From positions 7,874,001 to 7,938,000 of the forward strand of contig JAMPIQ010000001.1 in the NCBI GenBank assembly GCA_024699855.1: a stretch of 64,000 nucleotides of DNA. Reading direction: 5' to 3'. A program made the position numbers and the translations under genes. Each line of letters starts with the position of its first letter. The stretch's first letter is position 1. The DNA is from Aphelenchoides besseyi (taxonomy: Eukaryota; Nematoda; Chromadorea; Rhabditida; Aphelenchoididae). The notes beneath the pieces are model-generated. The model ran no database searches and was not told the origin of the DNA. It saw only the letters and a program-made list of their open reading frames with translations. Below, piece after piece: positions 12,052-24,500 of this stretch.

Positions 12052-13177
12052 CTATCGGGTTGACGTTTCAATGAACCGCTCCATGTTTTTTCGGTGAACC
12101 TCCGTCGTTTTGGTTTGTTTATATTCGAAGCCTAGACCGAAAAATTGGTGTCTGTGAGGCGACTCGGAAGAAGCGATTTGGTGCGCGTCTCTATGCTATG
12201 GAGTGGTATTTAGGACTGAGAAAAGGCGGGAAGCGACCATTTTTGGCCTTTAGGTCGTCCTTCTCGGATTGTGCGGTTCAGGAGGGAAATGGCCAAAAGT
12301 GGGAAATCGAAGGTTGTTCTACGCGAACGAGGAGTTGAAAACTTCGTACATTCGTAAGCAATGTGGGGATGTTTGACGAGCATTTCGACTTTTTGACACT
12401 CTTACCGCCCCGAGTTTTGCGCTAACGTAACAACGAGTTCTATCGCTCATTTGGTTTCGTCGCGTAACGAGCCAAATTACAGCGATCAAAGAAAAGACGA
12501 GAGTGTGTGGTTGATTGGATCTCTTTCGATTGAACGTGTTCATTTCGAACCCCACTGCTAAACGCCGAGCATGGTTAGTCTCGTTCTTTTCGTCTGTTGC
12601 GGATTAAAAACGAACGAAATCGTTTTGTTGTTGGAAGGCGAATTGTTTTTCGCGTTTTAATGTCCACTTTCCTTTCCCACACAATAACTGACAAGGCCAT
12701 TTGCCCGCCGACATTCGTTTATACCAATTGACCATTCCGTCTTTGCGCCATTCGTTTTCGATTATGCGGGACGGTTAATCCACCTTGTGCTGCGGGATAC
12801 TTTGCGGATTTGCGTCTCGCAACAAATCAGAAGACCACCTCGTCATTTCTTCTGCGACGATCGATTAATGAATTGGTGTCGAGGGAGAAAAGATGAGTGG
12901 AGATTGAAGAGTACACTTTGTTTATCCATTACTTCCGACCGCCCTCTCATCTTATTTCTGTTGATTGACCTCGTTGCGTTTTCTGTCAACTCAGTTCGCC
13001 GACGTGCTAATTTCCATTGGTTACGCGTTCTCTTCAAAGTTCAATTTCAGGGACTATTGAGTCAATTACGAATGATCGGTCGACAGTTCGTTTAACCATC
13101 CAGTTTCTCTTGTTTTCGCTTCAGCTGAATGTTGCTGTATGGACTCCGGTTGTTCGACAAGCTCAGAAACAAACACA
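12052..13177. other. Divergent intergenic region
   Basis: This 1.1-kb spacer separates the start of the minus-strand gene at 12051 from the plus-strand EVI5 start at 13178, so it probably holds both promoters and 5' untranslated regions. Short open frames in both directions lack splice continuity and recognisable content. I see no TATA box or repeat that I would defend. Confidence 0.4.
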
Positions 13178-16100
13178 ATGGCTCCCATCAAATTAGATGC
13201 TGGTGAGTGTTGGCGAGTTGTTTCACGAATTGCTTGACAACCAAAAACTTTTGTATGACAACCAATGATGCAAATATTGTTGCCGTGGATTTGTCACCTT
13301 CAGAGCGTGTAATGAATGAGCGATCATGAAAACCCTTTTACCACTTGCCCGCCATCCGTCGGACTGGTTTTCCCCACTCCTCGTCATATGCTCACCTTTG
13401 CTGCTCAAAAAACGCGGGGCTGACGCACACCAACCCATGTGCTGCTTTCGGTTCATCTCTGAAAACTCAAATGATGACCGCCGATAGATTTTTTACTCTA
13501 AGCGATCAACGAGTTTTATCCGCTTGTCAAATGTTTGTGCATCATTAAAATTGATCGTCTCCCATTTCAACGAAATTCGCCTCTTCTTCCAATTCACTGA
13601 CCGATAATCAAATTGATTTTAATTCGTTTTAGAAGATAACACCGATTGCGAAACTTATCCACCTTCGGACAACGAGATCGAAGATTTCAATGAAGAAGTA
13701 GTGCATATTCTAACCAAAATGGAGCAGTTGAATCGGGCAAACGAATCCGATGCTCGAAGTGTTGCATCCAAGAAGTCGGTTGGTTCGTCTTCGGAATCGA
13801 ATCCATCCAACGGTCGTTCCGTTCATCCAAATTGTCAGCAAGATGAAGACGATAAAATCGTTGACGTGTGGGCAGTTTGGGGAAATCTCGTCAAATCATG
13901 GGAAAGCGAAATGCGAAAGAGACCAACTTGTGTCAAAGTGAGTTTGCTTTTACGACTTCGAGATTCAATTCGCCATTTCAAAGGAGTTTGTTCGTCGTGG
14001 AATTCCACAGCATTTTCGAACAATCGTTTGGCAACTTTTAACTGCAGCAAGTGCAGCGTCTATTCACGATCAGTACAGCGAATATCTTCGTCAGTCTTCG
14101 CCCTACGAAAAGGTTTGTGACTCATTTGTATTTGTTATCACTTGATTGCTTAAGGTCATTATGCGTGATGTTAATCGTACCTTTCCTGAGTTGGAGTTCT
14201 TTAAAGACGAGAGCCACGGACAGCAAAATCTTTTCAATGTAATCAAGGCTTATAGTATTCATGATCGTGAAGTTGGTTACTGTCAAGGATCGGCGTTTAT
14301 TGTCGGAATGCTCTTACTCCAGGTCTATATTTAAAAGTATTATGAATTGAGGCTTTTTGTTTTAGATGCCTGAAGAAGAAGCGTTTGCGGTTTTTGTTAA
14401 ACTGATGGAAAACTATCGTCTACGAGAACTGTATAAGCCATCAATGGCCGAACTTGGGTTATGTATTTTTCAATTGGAATGCTTGATACAAGAACAGCAG
14501 CCCGATCTTTACGCTCATTTCAATAACATGGGGTATAGTTGAGATTTACATTTGAGTGTATTCTTTTGTCTTTAGTTTTGACACGAGTATGTTTGCAAGT
14601 TCTTGGTAAGAGATCGATTCTAAACTTGAACGAATAAGATGTTTAGGTTTTTGACTCTTTTCACAACGACATTATCATTGGACCTCTGCAATCGAATTAT
14701 GGATTTGTTTCTTGTTGATGTATGGCAACTTTTTGTTTGATTTTTATTACGAGTTTTTTCAAGGGTTTGGACGCCGTTTTTCGTGTTGCAATGGCGATCT
14801 TACAGCAATCGAAAATCACGTTACTCGGAATGGATACCGAGGGAATGTTGAACGTAAAAATTCTGACCTTGTTCTTATGATCATTCGGTTTAGTACTTTA
14901 AACGCGATCTTCGCGAACGTTTGGACGTTGATCATGATCTGATTCTCACGATCGCTTCTCAAGTTATGTTGAACGCAAAGAAAATGAAAAAGTTTGCTCG
15001 CAGTCGGTTTAAAGTAATTAGTTCGTTGATTCAGGTTGGAGAAAGACTACTTGGCCAAAAAGACGAAGGAGCAAGAAGAGAACATCGAACTGAGGGTGAG
15101 TTCAGTTTTGATTGACAGTTCGAATCGATCAAATTTACAAACAAACAGTTGATTTCGTAGGGAAATCGAAAGTGTTTGCTAAAAGTCTAAAATTTTACTT
15201 CGACTCTTGGATTCGCTCGCTGGTGCTCGAGAAGGTTATTATTCCGAAAAGTGCGCAACCGCCAATTCCACTGGTCAACAGCAGTGGAATTCTGTCCGGG
15301 TCACTTGAGCTTTTTGCGATCGTTAGGGAAACCCAGTGGTAAATGAACTTCCGCACGCGCCACTATTTCGAATTGCCGGTCGATGACAAAATGAACTTTC
15401 GCGGATGCTTGTTGCAACAAAATGATTTACGATTCGAAGCTCGACGAGTCGATTTCTCATTATCATATCGTAAATTTTTCCGAAACAACCCAAAACCATA
15501 AAACGAAAGGAACTGCCGATCAAAATGCGCGTTTTTTAATCGTTCTGTTGGCCCACGGGTTGAACGTTTCGTCTTCGAGTCTCGAATTTTCGCCTTTTTT
15601 CTGATATACCATCGGGTTCGTCAATTTCTGTTCGCATTTAAGCCAATTGATGGCTCTTGCAGTTCTCGAAATGGTGGTTTGTACACACATTCTGTTAGTT
15701 TTGGTGCTAATGATGATGCGCGGCAGAGGAATTTCTTTCGCTCGCCATCACCCGTTTTTTCTGTCTTGATTAAACACTCGACATTGCCGCCGGCGACACG
15801 AACGGTACCCGGTCGCCCAATTTGACCGCCGAGGTTTCGGTAGGAGCAAAAACATCGAATTTTCGTTTCCAATTAATCGCCTCATTTCGCCACTCCATTC
15901 GTAGTACCGAGTCAACTCATCTGTTTGCTTTTGGCCTCAAATTCCGTAGAGTGAAATCTGCTTTTCTTATCACGTCTCTCTGACTCACTTCAAAAAGATG
16001 GAGGAGTTTGGTTTGCATTGACTCATTTCCCCTTCTCGTTATCGTGATATTTTCGATTTTATACCAAAACTTACAACTTCATCTGTAGAGCGATTGGTTA

Positions 16101-17916
16101 AAATGACACAAACAGTTTACATGTTTGCTCGTAGACGAAAACCCAAAAAGCGAGTTTTTCGTTGGACAAATAAGGTACCTTCAACAGATTCAAAATGATA
16201 TCCCATCATTGAAGTTGGAAGAGGAATTTAAATTGATTTTGATTTTAGCGATTGCGTACTGAGAACCGATTGTTACGTCAACGAATCGACTACTTGGAAC
16301 ACGAATCCTCAGCACTGGCCGATCGATTGGTTCGTGGCCAAGTTGATTTGGCACAACAAGCGGACGATTGCCTGAATATTTCACATGAACTGCACGTACT
16401 TCGTGAAATCAACTCCGATGCACATCGGCGATTGGAAGAAGCGTACGAAACGATACGCGAATTGTCGAGCGGTTCAAAACGAGAACTCGGAGAAAGAACG
16501 ACCACAAGCACGGGAACTCAAGTCGATGACACCACAATGATTGAACACATTCACTCTCTTCAACAAGATCTAATCGAAACGCATTCACGTAAAGCGGATC
16601 TGGAAAATAGCGTTCGAGAACTGAAGACAAGAATACAAGTATGCTAATACATTCGATATTAGCATATCGATATTTTCAGGATCTGGAATCGTCGAATAAA
16701 CGGCTTCGTGAATCCCCACCCGACGGTGAAGTGGCATCTTTGCAAGAAGAGTTGATTCGTGTTAAAATGCGTGAAGCAGAAGCCGCGTTATCATTGAAAG
16801 AAATGCGACAACGATTGGGCGAACTGGAAAAGGATTGGCAGGTAGTCGATTGAGCACACAACAACGTTTATTCATGTTCCTGATTAGAAATACGAACAAG
16901 GTCGATCTTCTGCTTCGTTGGCGTCAGTTCAATCGTTGCCCAACTGCATTAACGAAGCAGCAAATGGCGCAACAAATAACAACAATACCGGAAGCCCAAC
17001 AGCATCAACAGATTCCGCGTCGGTTCCACAAACCGCTCGAAAAACGTTGGCCAAATTGACCGCTTCGTTAATGGGCGGTGGAAACGGCGAGTCAGACGGC
17101 ACAAACACTCCATCGATTCGAGAATTAGAAGATCAATTGATGTGTTTGAGGATTCGTGAAGCCGATGCAAGTGTCGAATTACGTGAAATGAGACAAAAGG
17201 TAAAGAATACAACTGACAATACATTGGTCGTTAATTTTTAGGTCATGGAACTGGAAACCCAAAACCATGTTTGTAGCAATCAACTGAAACGACAAGACGA
17301 TGAACTTAGAAAAATCAAAGAGGAACGCGATGAGCTTTCCAAAACCGAAGAAAAGTTTAACGAGCGACTGAAAGAAGAACAACACAAACTGTTGATTGCG
17401 ACAAGCGAGATGGAGGAAAAGAATGTGATGCAACGTCTCAAATACACTTCAGCCTTGCAAGACATCTCCGATCTGAAACAATACATTGCAAAGTTGGAGT
17501 CAAAGGTACGTCGTCGTGTAGATGTAAATTGATTATCTGGAAACTTTAGAACGCTGAAAAATATGCGCATCAGCAACTTCGTGGAACTTCTTTGGTTGAT
17601 TTGGACGAAGAATCAGTAAGTGGTTTCCTTTTTTAATAATCAAAACTGGACTATTCAGATCGCTTCCAATCGATCTGCAGGTTCTGCAGCAGAAGTCAAT
17701 TCGATTAACAGCGAAGAAATGAGAGATTTTCTGGCCGATGTTACTCTACGTCCACAGAACGGTAAAACGAATCACATAAACGGAAATTCGTTGTTGGATG
17801 ACGACACAGACGAAGAAGATTCGCTTGCCAGCGACACCGGGCCCAAATCCAAGAACCTTAAAACGCCGCTTCGTGAAAAAACTGCTGATGGCGACGTTCA
17901 TGTGGAAGGCATTTAG
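13178..17916 (+). CDS. EVI5: EVI5-like TBC-domain Rab GTPase-activating protein
   Basis: About 17 exons encode an EVI5/EVI5L ortholog, a GAP for Rab11-type GTPases that also acts at the centrosome and midbody. Order: short acidic N terminus (first exon MAPIKLDA), WAVWGNLVKSWE, then the TBC domain. The two catalytic fingers are intact: Arg in VIMRDVNRTFPE (13 kb) and Gln in VGYCQGSAFIVGML. MPEEEAFAVFVKLMENYRLR, FDTSMFASSW and FLTLFTTT follow. From 16,249 a long coiled coil begins with LRTENRLLRQRIDYLE and carries repeated MREAEAALSLKEMRQRL-type heptads also found in vertebrate EVI5. The tail is acidic (LLDDDDTDEEDSLASD). A 1.15-kb intron (15,097-16,248) separates TBC and coiled coil, far longer than the other introns; I see no gene inside it. 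Assignment is strong. Confidence 0.9.
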
Positions 17917-18441
17917 TTACGAACCACAACGACCCTATCATTTAACTCTTTCTTTTCATTCAATTGTAATCGCAAATGCCTTTTCTCCGAGTTCTATTCG
18001 ACGGGATACGACACAAGCCTAACTATCGAAATCATGTACATTTTTACGAAGAAATTTATATCAAAAAGCTTTCAGCGGTTGTGATTCCTTGGCCTCGTCT
18101 CCGCAAATTTTTATCTTCCCATCTTTATTTATTAATGATCATCAAAATGGTCAGTTCACTTTGGTGCCTCCACGTTCATACATATAACATCGCGCAATCT
18201 TTATGCCTGATTGTTCTTTTGTCGTACGGGTAGAAACAATTGCATAAATAAACTTGTCGAATTTCTCAAAACTCGTCGAACAACTTTCGAATCCAACCAA
18301 TCGCTTATTCAATTTGAAATGCAGCTTCGAAATTCTAATGTTCATACGGTAACGCAGACAGTAATAACGTGAGAACTTTATTCCACAAAATCGGCGTTTG
18401 AAGTCACGGAATGGAATGCAACTGCTGGGTGACTACATAAA
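17917..18441. other. Convergent 3' intergenic region
   Basis: This stretch lies between the ends of EVI5 (+) and the peptide-precursor gene (-) and should contain both 3' untranslated regions. An AATAAA-like signal for EVI5 lies near 18,246. Short open frames have no recognisable content. Confidence 0.4.
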
Positions 18442-18745
18442 TTAGAGGCGATAGAAGACGGAGCGAAGTCCCGATTGCAAATGCATGGCATCGGGAAGCG
18501 AAGGTACTTCTTCCACAGATGCCTAAACTCATTTTTCGTTGATAGCAGTTACAGGATAAACTCACGGCATTCGGTCGTTCTAACTCATCATGCAACAAAT
18601 CTTTGACGAAATGGCGGAGCTCGTCGTTTGACTGTCTTGCTGGTAAGTAGGAACTTCGACCGGAACGAAACAGTGCACCTCTCACGGCGTTCGCATTTTG
18701 CGACATCAAAACGATCGCCAACAACACTGCAAAATGAGGATTCAT
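18442..18745 (-). CDS. Short secreted peptide precursor (candidate neuropeptide or hormone)
   Basis: Two exons joined by a 43-bp intron give about 86 residues. A good signal peptide (MNPHFAVLLAIVLMSQNANA) leads directly into VRGALFRSGRSSYLPARQ. GALFRSGR contains a Gly-Arg, the classical signal for C-terminal amidation after cleavage, which would release a short peptide ending in ..LFRS-amide. A charged spacer (DELRHFVKDLLHDELERPN) follows, and after the intron an acidic segment ends in SGLRSVFYRL. There are no cysteines and no transmembrane helix. Size, signal peptide and dibasic-like sites fit a neuropeptide precursor, but I cannot match it to a named family, and a single candidate peptide is weak evidence. 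The second exon was added by splicing; reading through the donor gives an unrelated longer tail. Confidence 0.5.
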
Positions 18746-19889
18746 TTCGTCGTTACAACACCCTGTCGAACAATCTCTCGACCAATTTCTTTTCGGAATG
18801 ACATCTTCAATAGGGATTACGTTTTCTATGCATCAAAAAACTTAAAGGAAGTAATCTGTTCTACGAACGAACATTTCTGTTTCCCGCCGTGAATTTCCGA
18901 TTCTCAAAACAACTGGAAGAGAACTTTAGCGGAATTAGTTAAGTGGCCATTTGGCCTCAGACATCCCGAATCCTTGGACATGTTCTCGCAACGAATACCA
19001 ACTTACAAAAGCTAATCCAGATCATTGCCAATTGCATCTTCGAAGCCATTGAAACGGTTTAGTTCGAGTAGAATTTGCGAGCAACAATACCGCTGAACGA
19101 TACCGACTAAAATGAATCAAATGGGACCCAGAAATGCCAAAAGTCCATTGACCCGCCTTCTTTATAATCCTTAAATTAACTTTCATCATTCAGCTACATA
19201 TGAATCGGTCGATGTTTAGTAACGAACCGCCCAACGATTATCCGCATCTTCAATGGACAGTTGCGCGTCAATGCGACTTCCCTATATGGATTTTTGTTTG
19301 TATCTTTTGTTCCGAGAATCTCACGCTTTGATGCCTGGATTTCGGGCTTATGCTGCCAACCGCTGGACGTTAGAATTAGTTACGGAAAGTTCCAAAAGAA
19401 CACATAATTGCGAATTAAAAAACATGTCGAAGGTCGTGCGTATTGCGCTAAAGTTTTGTGTTTGAGATAACGACGGAGATCATCTCGGCTTCGGGCTGTT
19501 GAGTTGAAATGCGGAGTAAACAAATCGAAACAAAGCGACGGAAAGTTCAGCGCAGAATCTTGGCAAATAGAAAGCGAAGAGATAGCGGACGTGAGATTGA
19601 TTGTGGTCGCCCACTCGCTCATCGTTCCGATAGGACGTTGCGCACGTTGAGGATAAACATCGGAAATCGGTTGCAGAGATCCGCTCAGAAGAAATTTCGA
19701 CTCACCGCCCACTTTAACAAGTTCGTTCTTTTGTGTGTACATCCAGAAAACGCTCTTCCGTTGATCCGCCAAGAGCACGACGTCGAGAAGAATCGGGACT
19801 TGGCCCTCGGTTAGAGAAGATAAATGAGAAACGGGAGTTTTGGTGCGGGAGTTACGATCTAGTGACGACTCGAAGTGCACACAAAAATC
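18746..19889. other. Divergent intergenic region
   Basis: This 1.1-kb spacer lies between the peptide-precursor start (-) and the calponin-repeat gene start (+). It contains overlapping open frames on both strands at 19,380-19,880, including a 166-codon minus-strand frame, but these have no splice support or recognisable motif. Probably promoter and 5'UTR sequence for both genes. Confidence 0.4.
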
Positions 19890-22566
19890 ATGGGTGACGA
19901 CGTGAGTTGAATATTGTAATTAGAACTTTGCTATTAACATAATTGCAGGAATATTCGAATGGCGACACCAAAACGACGCGTAAGCCGAAATGGTCGTTGG
20001 AACAATACAAAAATGGCAACACCTTCCTCAGCATGCAAGCGGGAACCAACCGCTTCGAAAGTCAACGTGGTATGACGGGAGTCGGTATGCCCCGTTGGAA
20101 TATTACTAAAGACAAGAAGATGGGGTTTGTATGACTTCAAACATGACAACAACAAAGCGAAAAATTTAGTTATATTGAACACGATCGTCGTTCGGAAGAA
20201 GTTCTACGACCACAATGCGGTACAAATCTTTACGCTTCTCAAAAAGGACAAACGCCAATCGGTGCTAATCGATCGCAAGTTCCAAAAGTTGTCTACAGAT
20301 AAGTTTCATGTATTCAAAGCAAAATGGGAACTACAAAAACACCTAACACCGCTTTCAAAGATATCTTTCATGAATCGAAAGACTAATTGAATTGTTTTCA
20401 AGAAAGATTGGGAAACCGTTTTGGATAAAGAAGGTGAAAAGATCTTACCAAAACAATCTGGTGACTATGGTCTTGCATCTCAAGCTGGAGAAGTAAGTTC
20501 GATAATTTCAACAAGAAAATGATCGAAATCAAGGTCTCAATGGGTGCTCATCGTAATCAAGTGCCGAACATTCGCGGTCGATTGCCAAATGATCGTCGTA
20601 CTCACGGTCTTTTGTGCTATCAATATGGCACGAACATTTTTGCATCGCAACAAGGAATGCTTGCACCACCAGGTACTCACATTTACAAATGATTGTCAAC
20701 TGTTATTTCAGGAGTTGGTGCTGTTCGTCAAGCAACAACTGAGATAGAAGGTCTCGGATTTAAGTAGGCAAACACTTTGATTTTGTTGGATTTAAAAATC
20801 GATTTAGTGAAGAGAACTTGCGTCGTGGATCAGAATTCACTCCCTGGTATTCGGGACAAAACAAATTTGCTAATCAAAGTGGAACCGGCGGTTTCTTGAA
20901 AGTTCGTGACGTCCTACCACACACAACTGTAAGAAGAAAAAATCCAAAAGACCTTGAATGGAATTGTAGGGCGGCAAAGAAATTCCGGAAGAGATGCGTC
21001 AGAAATCAGAAGGTCTTGTTCCATTGCAATCGGGAACTAATAAACTCGCGTCTCAACGTGGTATGACTGGTTTCGGTACTCCACGTAACACAATGACTAA
21101 ACAAGGATGGAAGAAAGAATGGTTTGTTTGAACAATACGATTAGATGATTAGTACACTATTCCAGGATTGAGGACTATGAAGCGGCACTTAAAGAGTGGG
21201 AAGAGAACAAACCACCGGGCTCAGCTTCAAGTAATTTGGATCCCTATGGAAGTTACAAGAAGAAACCTGAAGATCGCGAGGTTTGTGTTTAAACCCAAGT
21301 GATTTCTATTAGACTCTGTTTTCAGACACCACGCGAAGTTGTGGAATCGCCAAAAGAAGAATCAAAAACTCCGAGTGCTGCCGGTGATGACAAATCACCA
21401 CAAGATGAAACCTCGAACTTACCTCCGGCAGAAACACAACACAAAGTAGGTTTCATTTATTGGATAACGAGAATATGTAAAAATGGGTATAACCAAGAAG
21501 AACAACAAAATTTGGTATTAACGGTGGGATAATTCACAACGTAATCGCTTTCCAAAAAACGCCGCGCATCCGCAGCATACCTTCGAAATTCTAAAAGAAG
21601 AGATTGATTACTACCGATACAGCTGCGACTTACCCATATGAATCCGTGCCCCAGGGTTCTTTGAGTTCGCACACAACACCCGAATTGTTTAATGTACTTT
21701 CTTCAACTTTGATTGATGCTTCGTCGGGCTAAAAATTTGCTTGTTGAATCATCGGTGCAACTGCGACGGATTGGCGCTGTTTTTTCTTGTTTTGGTCAAC
21801 TGAAGCACAACTGTCGAAAACCACAACAATTTTGTCGTCGGGGGTCATTGCACCTGGAAAAAAGAAAATTAGATGAGGCAAAAAACGCGTAAATCGCCTA
21901 TAAGAAGAAGCTAACTGGAAGTCATAGTCGCGGAAATAAAACGTAAATTTCTGTGTGGAGAAGACGCCGACAAGCAGTGAGTAGGAGAAAACAATTCAAA
22001 TGTCCAAGTCAACGTTTTTCGTTTAAACGCTGGTGTTAGTTGGACGTTGTTTTGGATGTGGATAGTTTATATTTAGATGGCGTTATTTCTATAGGTGAAT
22101 TTGTTCCTATTTAGTGTAGATAAACGTGTGATCGTTGTTCGATGGGCTGTGTCTTTTGAGAATTCGAATGTCCGAACTTTAGGCAGATCACAGCACTTCC
22201 TTTTGCTTTTGGGCAATTTTTGAGGATCAGCGAAGTCGAAAAGAAAAATGGTGATTCGTAGGTTATTGTTCATTGGATATTGTAGTGGTCAAATTTTCTT
22301 CTGATGTAGAGAAGTAGATCACCCTTTACCAACTGCGGACTCCTCTTCAACTCCTGAATCTATACGAAATGCATCATTGTTAACCGAACTCTACAAAACT
22401 GCACAAAAAGAACTCTATAAATTGACTTAATTTAAAACGCTGTCGATATCTATAATCGCATGTAATTTGAAATTCATTTCAGGACGGAGTGGAGATTCAA
22501 GCTGAAGAAGAAGTCGAAGAATCTGAATACGAAGAGGAATCTGAATACGAAGAAGAAGAGGAGTAG
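19890..22566 (+). CDS. Calponin-like repeat protein (UNC-87/CLIK type)
   Basis: This is a protein made of calponin-like (CLIK) repeats without the calponin-homology domain, the architecture of nematode UNC-87 and CLIK proteins that bundle actin filaments in muscle. The start MGDD is spliced to [18 protein letters not shown]. Five repeats are visible: [74 protein letters not shown] and [20 protein letters not shown]. The first and last are closest to the consensus; the middle ones are degenerate. After a linker ([15 protein letters not shown]) comes a Pro/Glu-rich region and, beyond a 1.0-kb intron (about 21,448-22,482), a strongly acidic tail [19 protein letters not shown]. The acidic tail points to the CLIK branch rather than UNC-87 itself. 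About nine exons; AATAAA near 22,690. Confidence 0.8.
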
Positions 22567-22760
22567 GTAGGATTCCAGCAGCGTTCATTCGTCGTTAATA
22601 CGATCGAATCAAATCCGCAAAGTAATTTCCTATAAGCCCAAGCACATCTGTTTTGTCCAAACTTTGTGATCAGCACACGATTATTATCGAATAAACTCTT
22701 GATTTAACAAACGATGTTTATGAGCATAACATTAAAACAAAACAACAACGTCCTTACGAC

Positions 22761-23240
22761 TTAGGCCTTGAGTGCGTAAACACGAGTTGGAGTTCGGCAT
22801 GCCTTGGCCAATTGCTTGTGGGTGCGCAAAGAAAGTTGGCGTTTGGTCAACGCACGACGAATAGCACGAGTCTTCTTCACACGAAGATCCAACGGAACAT
22901 GCTTCTTGTTCTAGAACACAAATAAAACAACCGATAGAAAAGCAATGAACATACCTTGTAGAGTTTACGCAAATTTTCGCGTTGAGTTTGGTTGATGACA
23001 GTCAGAATACGAGCGATGTTCTTCTTAATCACACGAATCTTCGACAACTTGGAAGTCGGACCGGCGGTGACTTTAGAGACCTGAAATCGCAAAGCTCAAG
23101 TACCGAAGTATTCTACACAACAATCGACCAAAATCAAAACTCACCAAGACACTTGCCAACTCGGTTTTTTGTTCATCTAACAAAGTGGCCAGTTCGTCCT
23201 TCTTCTTTGCGCGCAACTCGTGGGATTTGACTCGAGACAT
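22761..23240 (-). CDS. RPL35: 60S ribosomal protein L35 (uL29)
   Basis: Three exons encode the complete uL29 protein of the large ribosomal subunit, 123 residues, as usual for the family. It starts [20 protein letters not shown], continues [20 protein letters not shown] and [20 protein letters not shown], and ends with [20 protein letters not shown] and a short tail finishing YALKA. Introns lie after ..LVSVL and after ..KLYK. Immediately upstream of the ATG is a TTTTTCAG acceptor-like site, consistent with a spliced 5' leader. It converges on the calponin-repeat gene, with stops only 195 bp apart. Confidence 0.96.
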
Positions 23241-23893
23241 GATTGATTACCTGAAAAATGAAAATTGAGAGAATTACGCGGATAGTAAACGACAGAAACG
23301 CGTAAATTTACTCGAAAATCGCAAAAATTTAGAGCCGTCAAAAGCTGGAGAGTAACTGGAAAATAGGAAAAAGAAAAGTTTTCCACTCGAAACTAAACGA
23401 TCGCCATCGCCAACTCAAAGAGCAATTTTCGCTGCCGAGCTTTTTTCTCGCTTTAATCCACGAAAATCTTAGACTTTGGTAGTAGATGGTGAATTGAACT
23501 TCAAACCAACGTTTCACTACAAACAAACTCGGCAGATAGTCTAAATTCTTTCTACTCGGAGCTCAGTCATCAAACACAAATTTCTGATTGAAATTGTTTT
23601 TGTTTGAGATTCAAGAACCAATGGAATTTGAATCGTTTAACGTTTTATTAGAAAATAAATGCCACTTGACGACTTTTATTCCACTTCATCGGCACTCCTT
23701 CGGTTTGACGACGGCCACAGAAAAAGAGACACGAGCTGAGGAATATGGCAACCATCTGAAGGTCCAAATTCCCATCGTGCCGCTTTCTCCTTTTTGATGT
23801 TTGTCTTCAGCTGCCGATGTTCGTATGTTTGAATCGGCTTAAGACCTCCATCCGGTGTCATGACACGTTGAATTCGGTGGTTTGGTTTCGAAA
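23241..23893. other. Intergenic region upstream of RPL35 and the 23.9-kb gene
   Basis: This divergent spacer should hold the RPL35 promoter (minus strand) and the 5' region of the small membrane-protein gene. The presumed 5'UTR acceptor of RPL35 lies at about 23,250. Nothing else is recognisable. Confidence 0.4.
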
Positions 23894-24133
23894 ATGGAAA
23901 GAAATAAAACTACGAGTGCTGACCATATTGATGGAGTTTCTGCTCATGAACTTACAACGTTGATTACCGTGCTGATAATACTCTTGGTTTTGATCATGAT
24001 CTACGCTGCTTGTCTGACACGAAGAGTTCACAGTACAAACCAAACGTCGAAACGAAGTCGAGTTATCTACACCAGTGGTTTGAAGAAGAGCAGCACCGAA
24101 AGCACGACTCTCATCACGACAGTAAGCCCGTAA
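23894..24133 (+). CDS. Very small single-pass membrane protein, single exon
   Basis: A 79-codon uninterrupted frame encodes a polar N terminus (MERNKTTSADHIDG), one strong transmembrane helix (LTTLITVLIILLVLIMIYAA) and a short basic tail (RRVHSTNQTSKRSRV) ending in a Ser/Thr-rich stretch. No signal peptide precedes the helix, so a signal-anchored small integral membrane protein is likely. AATAAA occurs about 25 bp after the stop, supporting a real transcript. No family recognised. A start 12 bp earlier at a non-ATG codon is open but unlikely. Confidence 0.5.
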   Translation: MERNKTTSADHIDGVSAHELTTLITVLIILLVLIMIYAACLTRRVHSTNQTSKRSRVIYTSGLKKSSTESTTLITTVSP

Positions 24134-24500
24134 TCTTAATGTTTGTGTTCAGTTTCCAAATAAATTTGTTCCAAATGGTGTTTACATGAGTTGACAATCG
24201 AACGAAATAAGTGACTTTGTTGCTATTAAAAAGAATAAGATTTGCGGTTCAAGTGGTAACGAAGACTGAGCGAAAATCGAGGACTGTATTACGCGCGCCC
24301 ATCACTCGTTGTGTTTGTTTTGAATCAGAGAGAACAGTCAACTAAAAAAAACGATTTGTTTGGTTTTTATTCTCGTGTGTACCGACGTGGAGTCTTCCGG
24401 GCTTCTCTCCGATTTCATCCGCTCATCCTTCGGCTACAATCACCACACACGCGCCAATTCACTTGCTATGATCATCTAAACCAATCAGTCAACTGTTGCA

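Noticed and set aside
15112..15872. Open frames inside the long EVI5 intron
   Set aside because: The flanking exons join perfectly without them and none resembles EVI5 or any known domain.
19380..19880. 166-codon minus-strand open frame upstream of the calponin-repeat gene
   Set aside because: No recognised motif, no splice context, an equally open plus-strand frame overlaps it, and it lies in the expected promoter/5' region.
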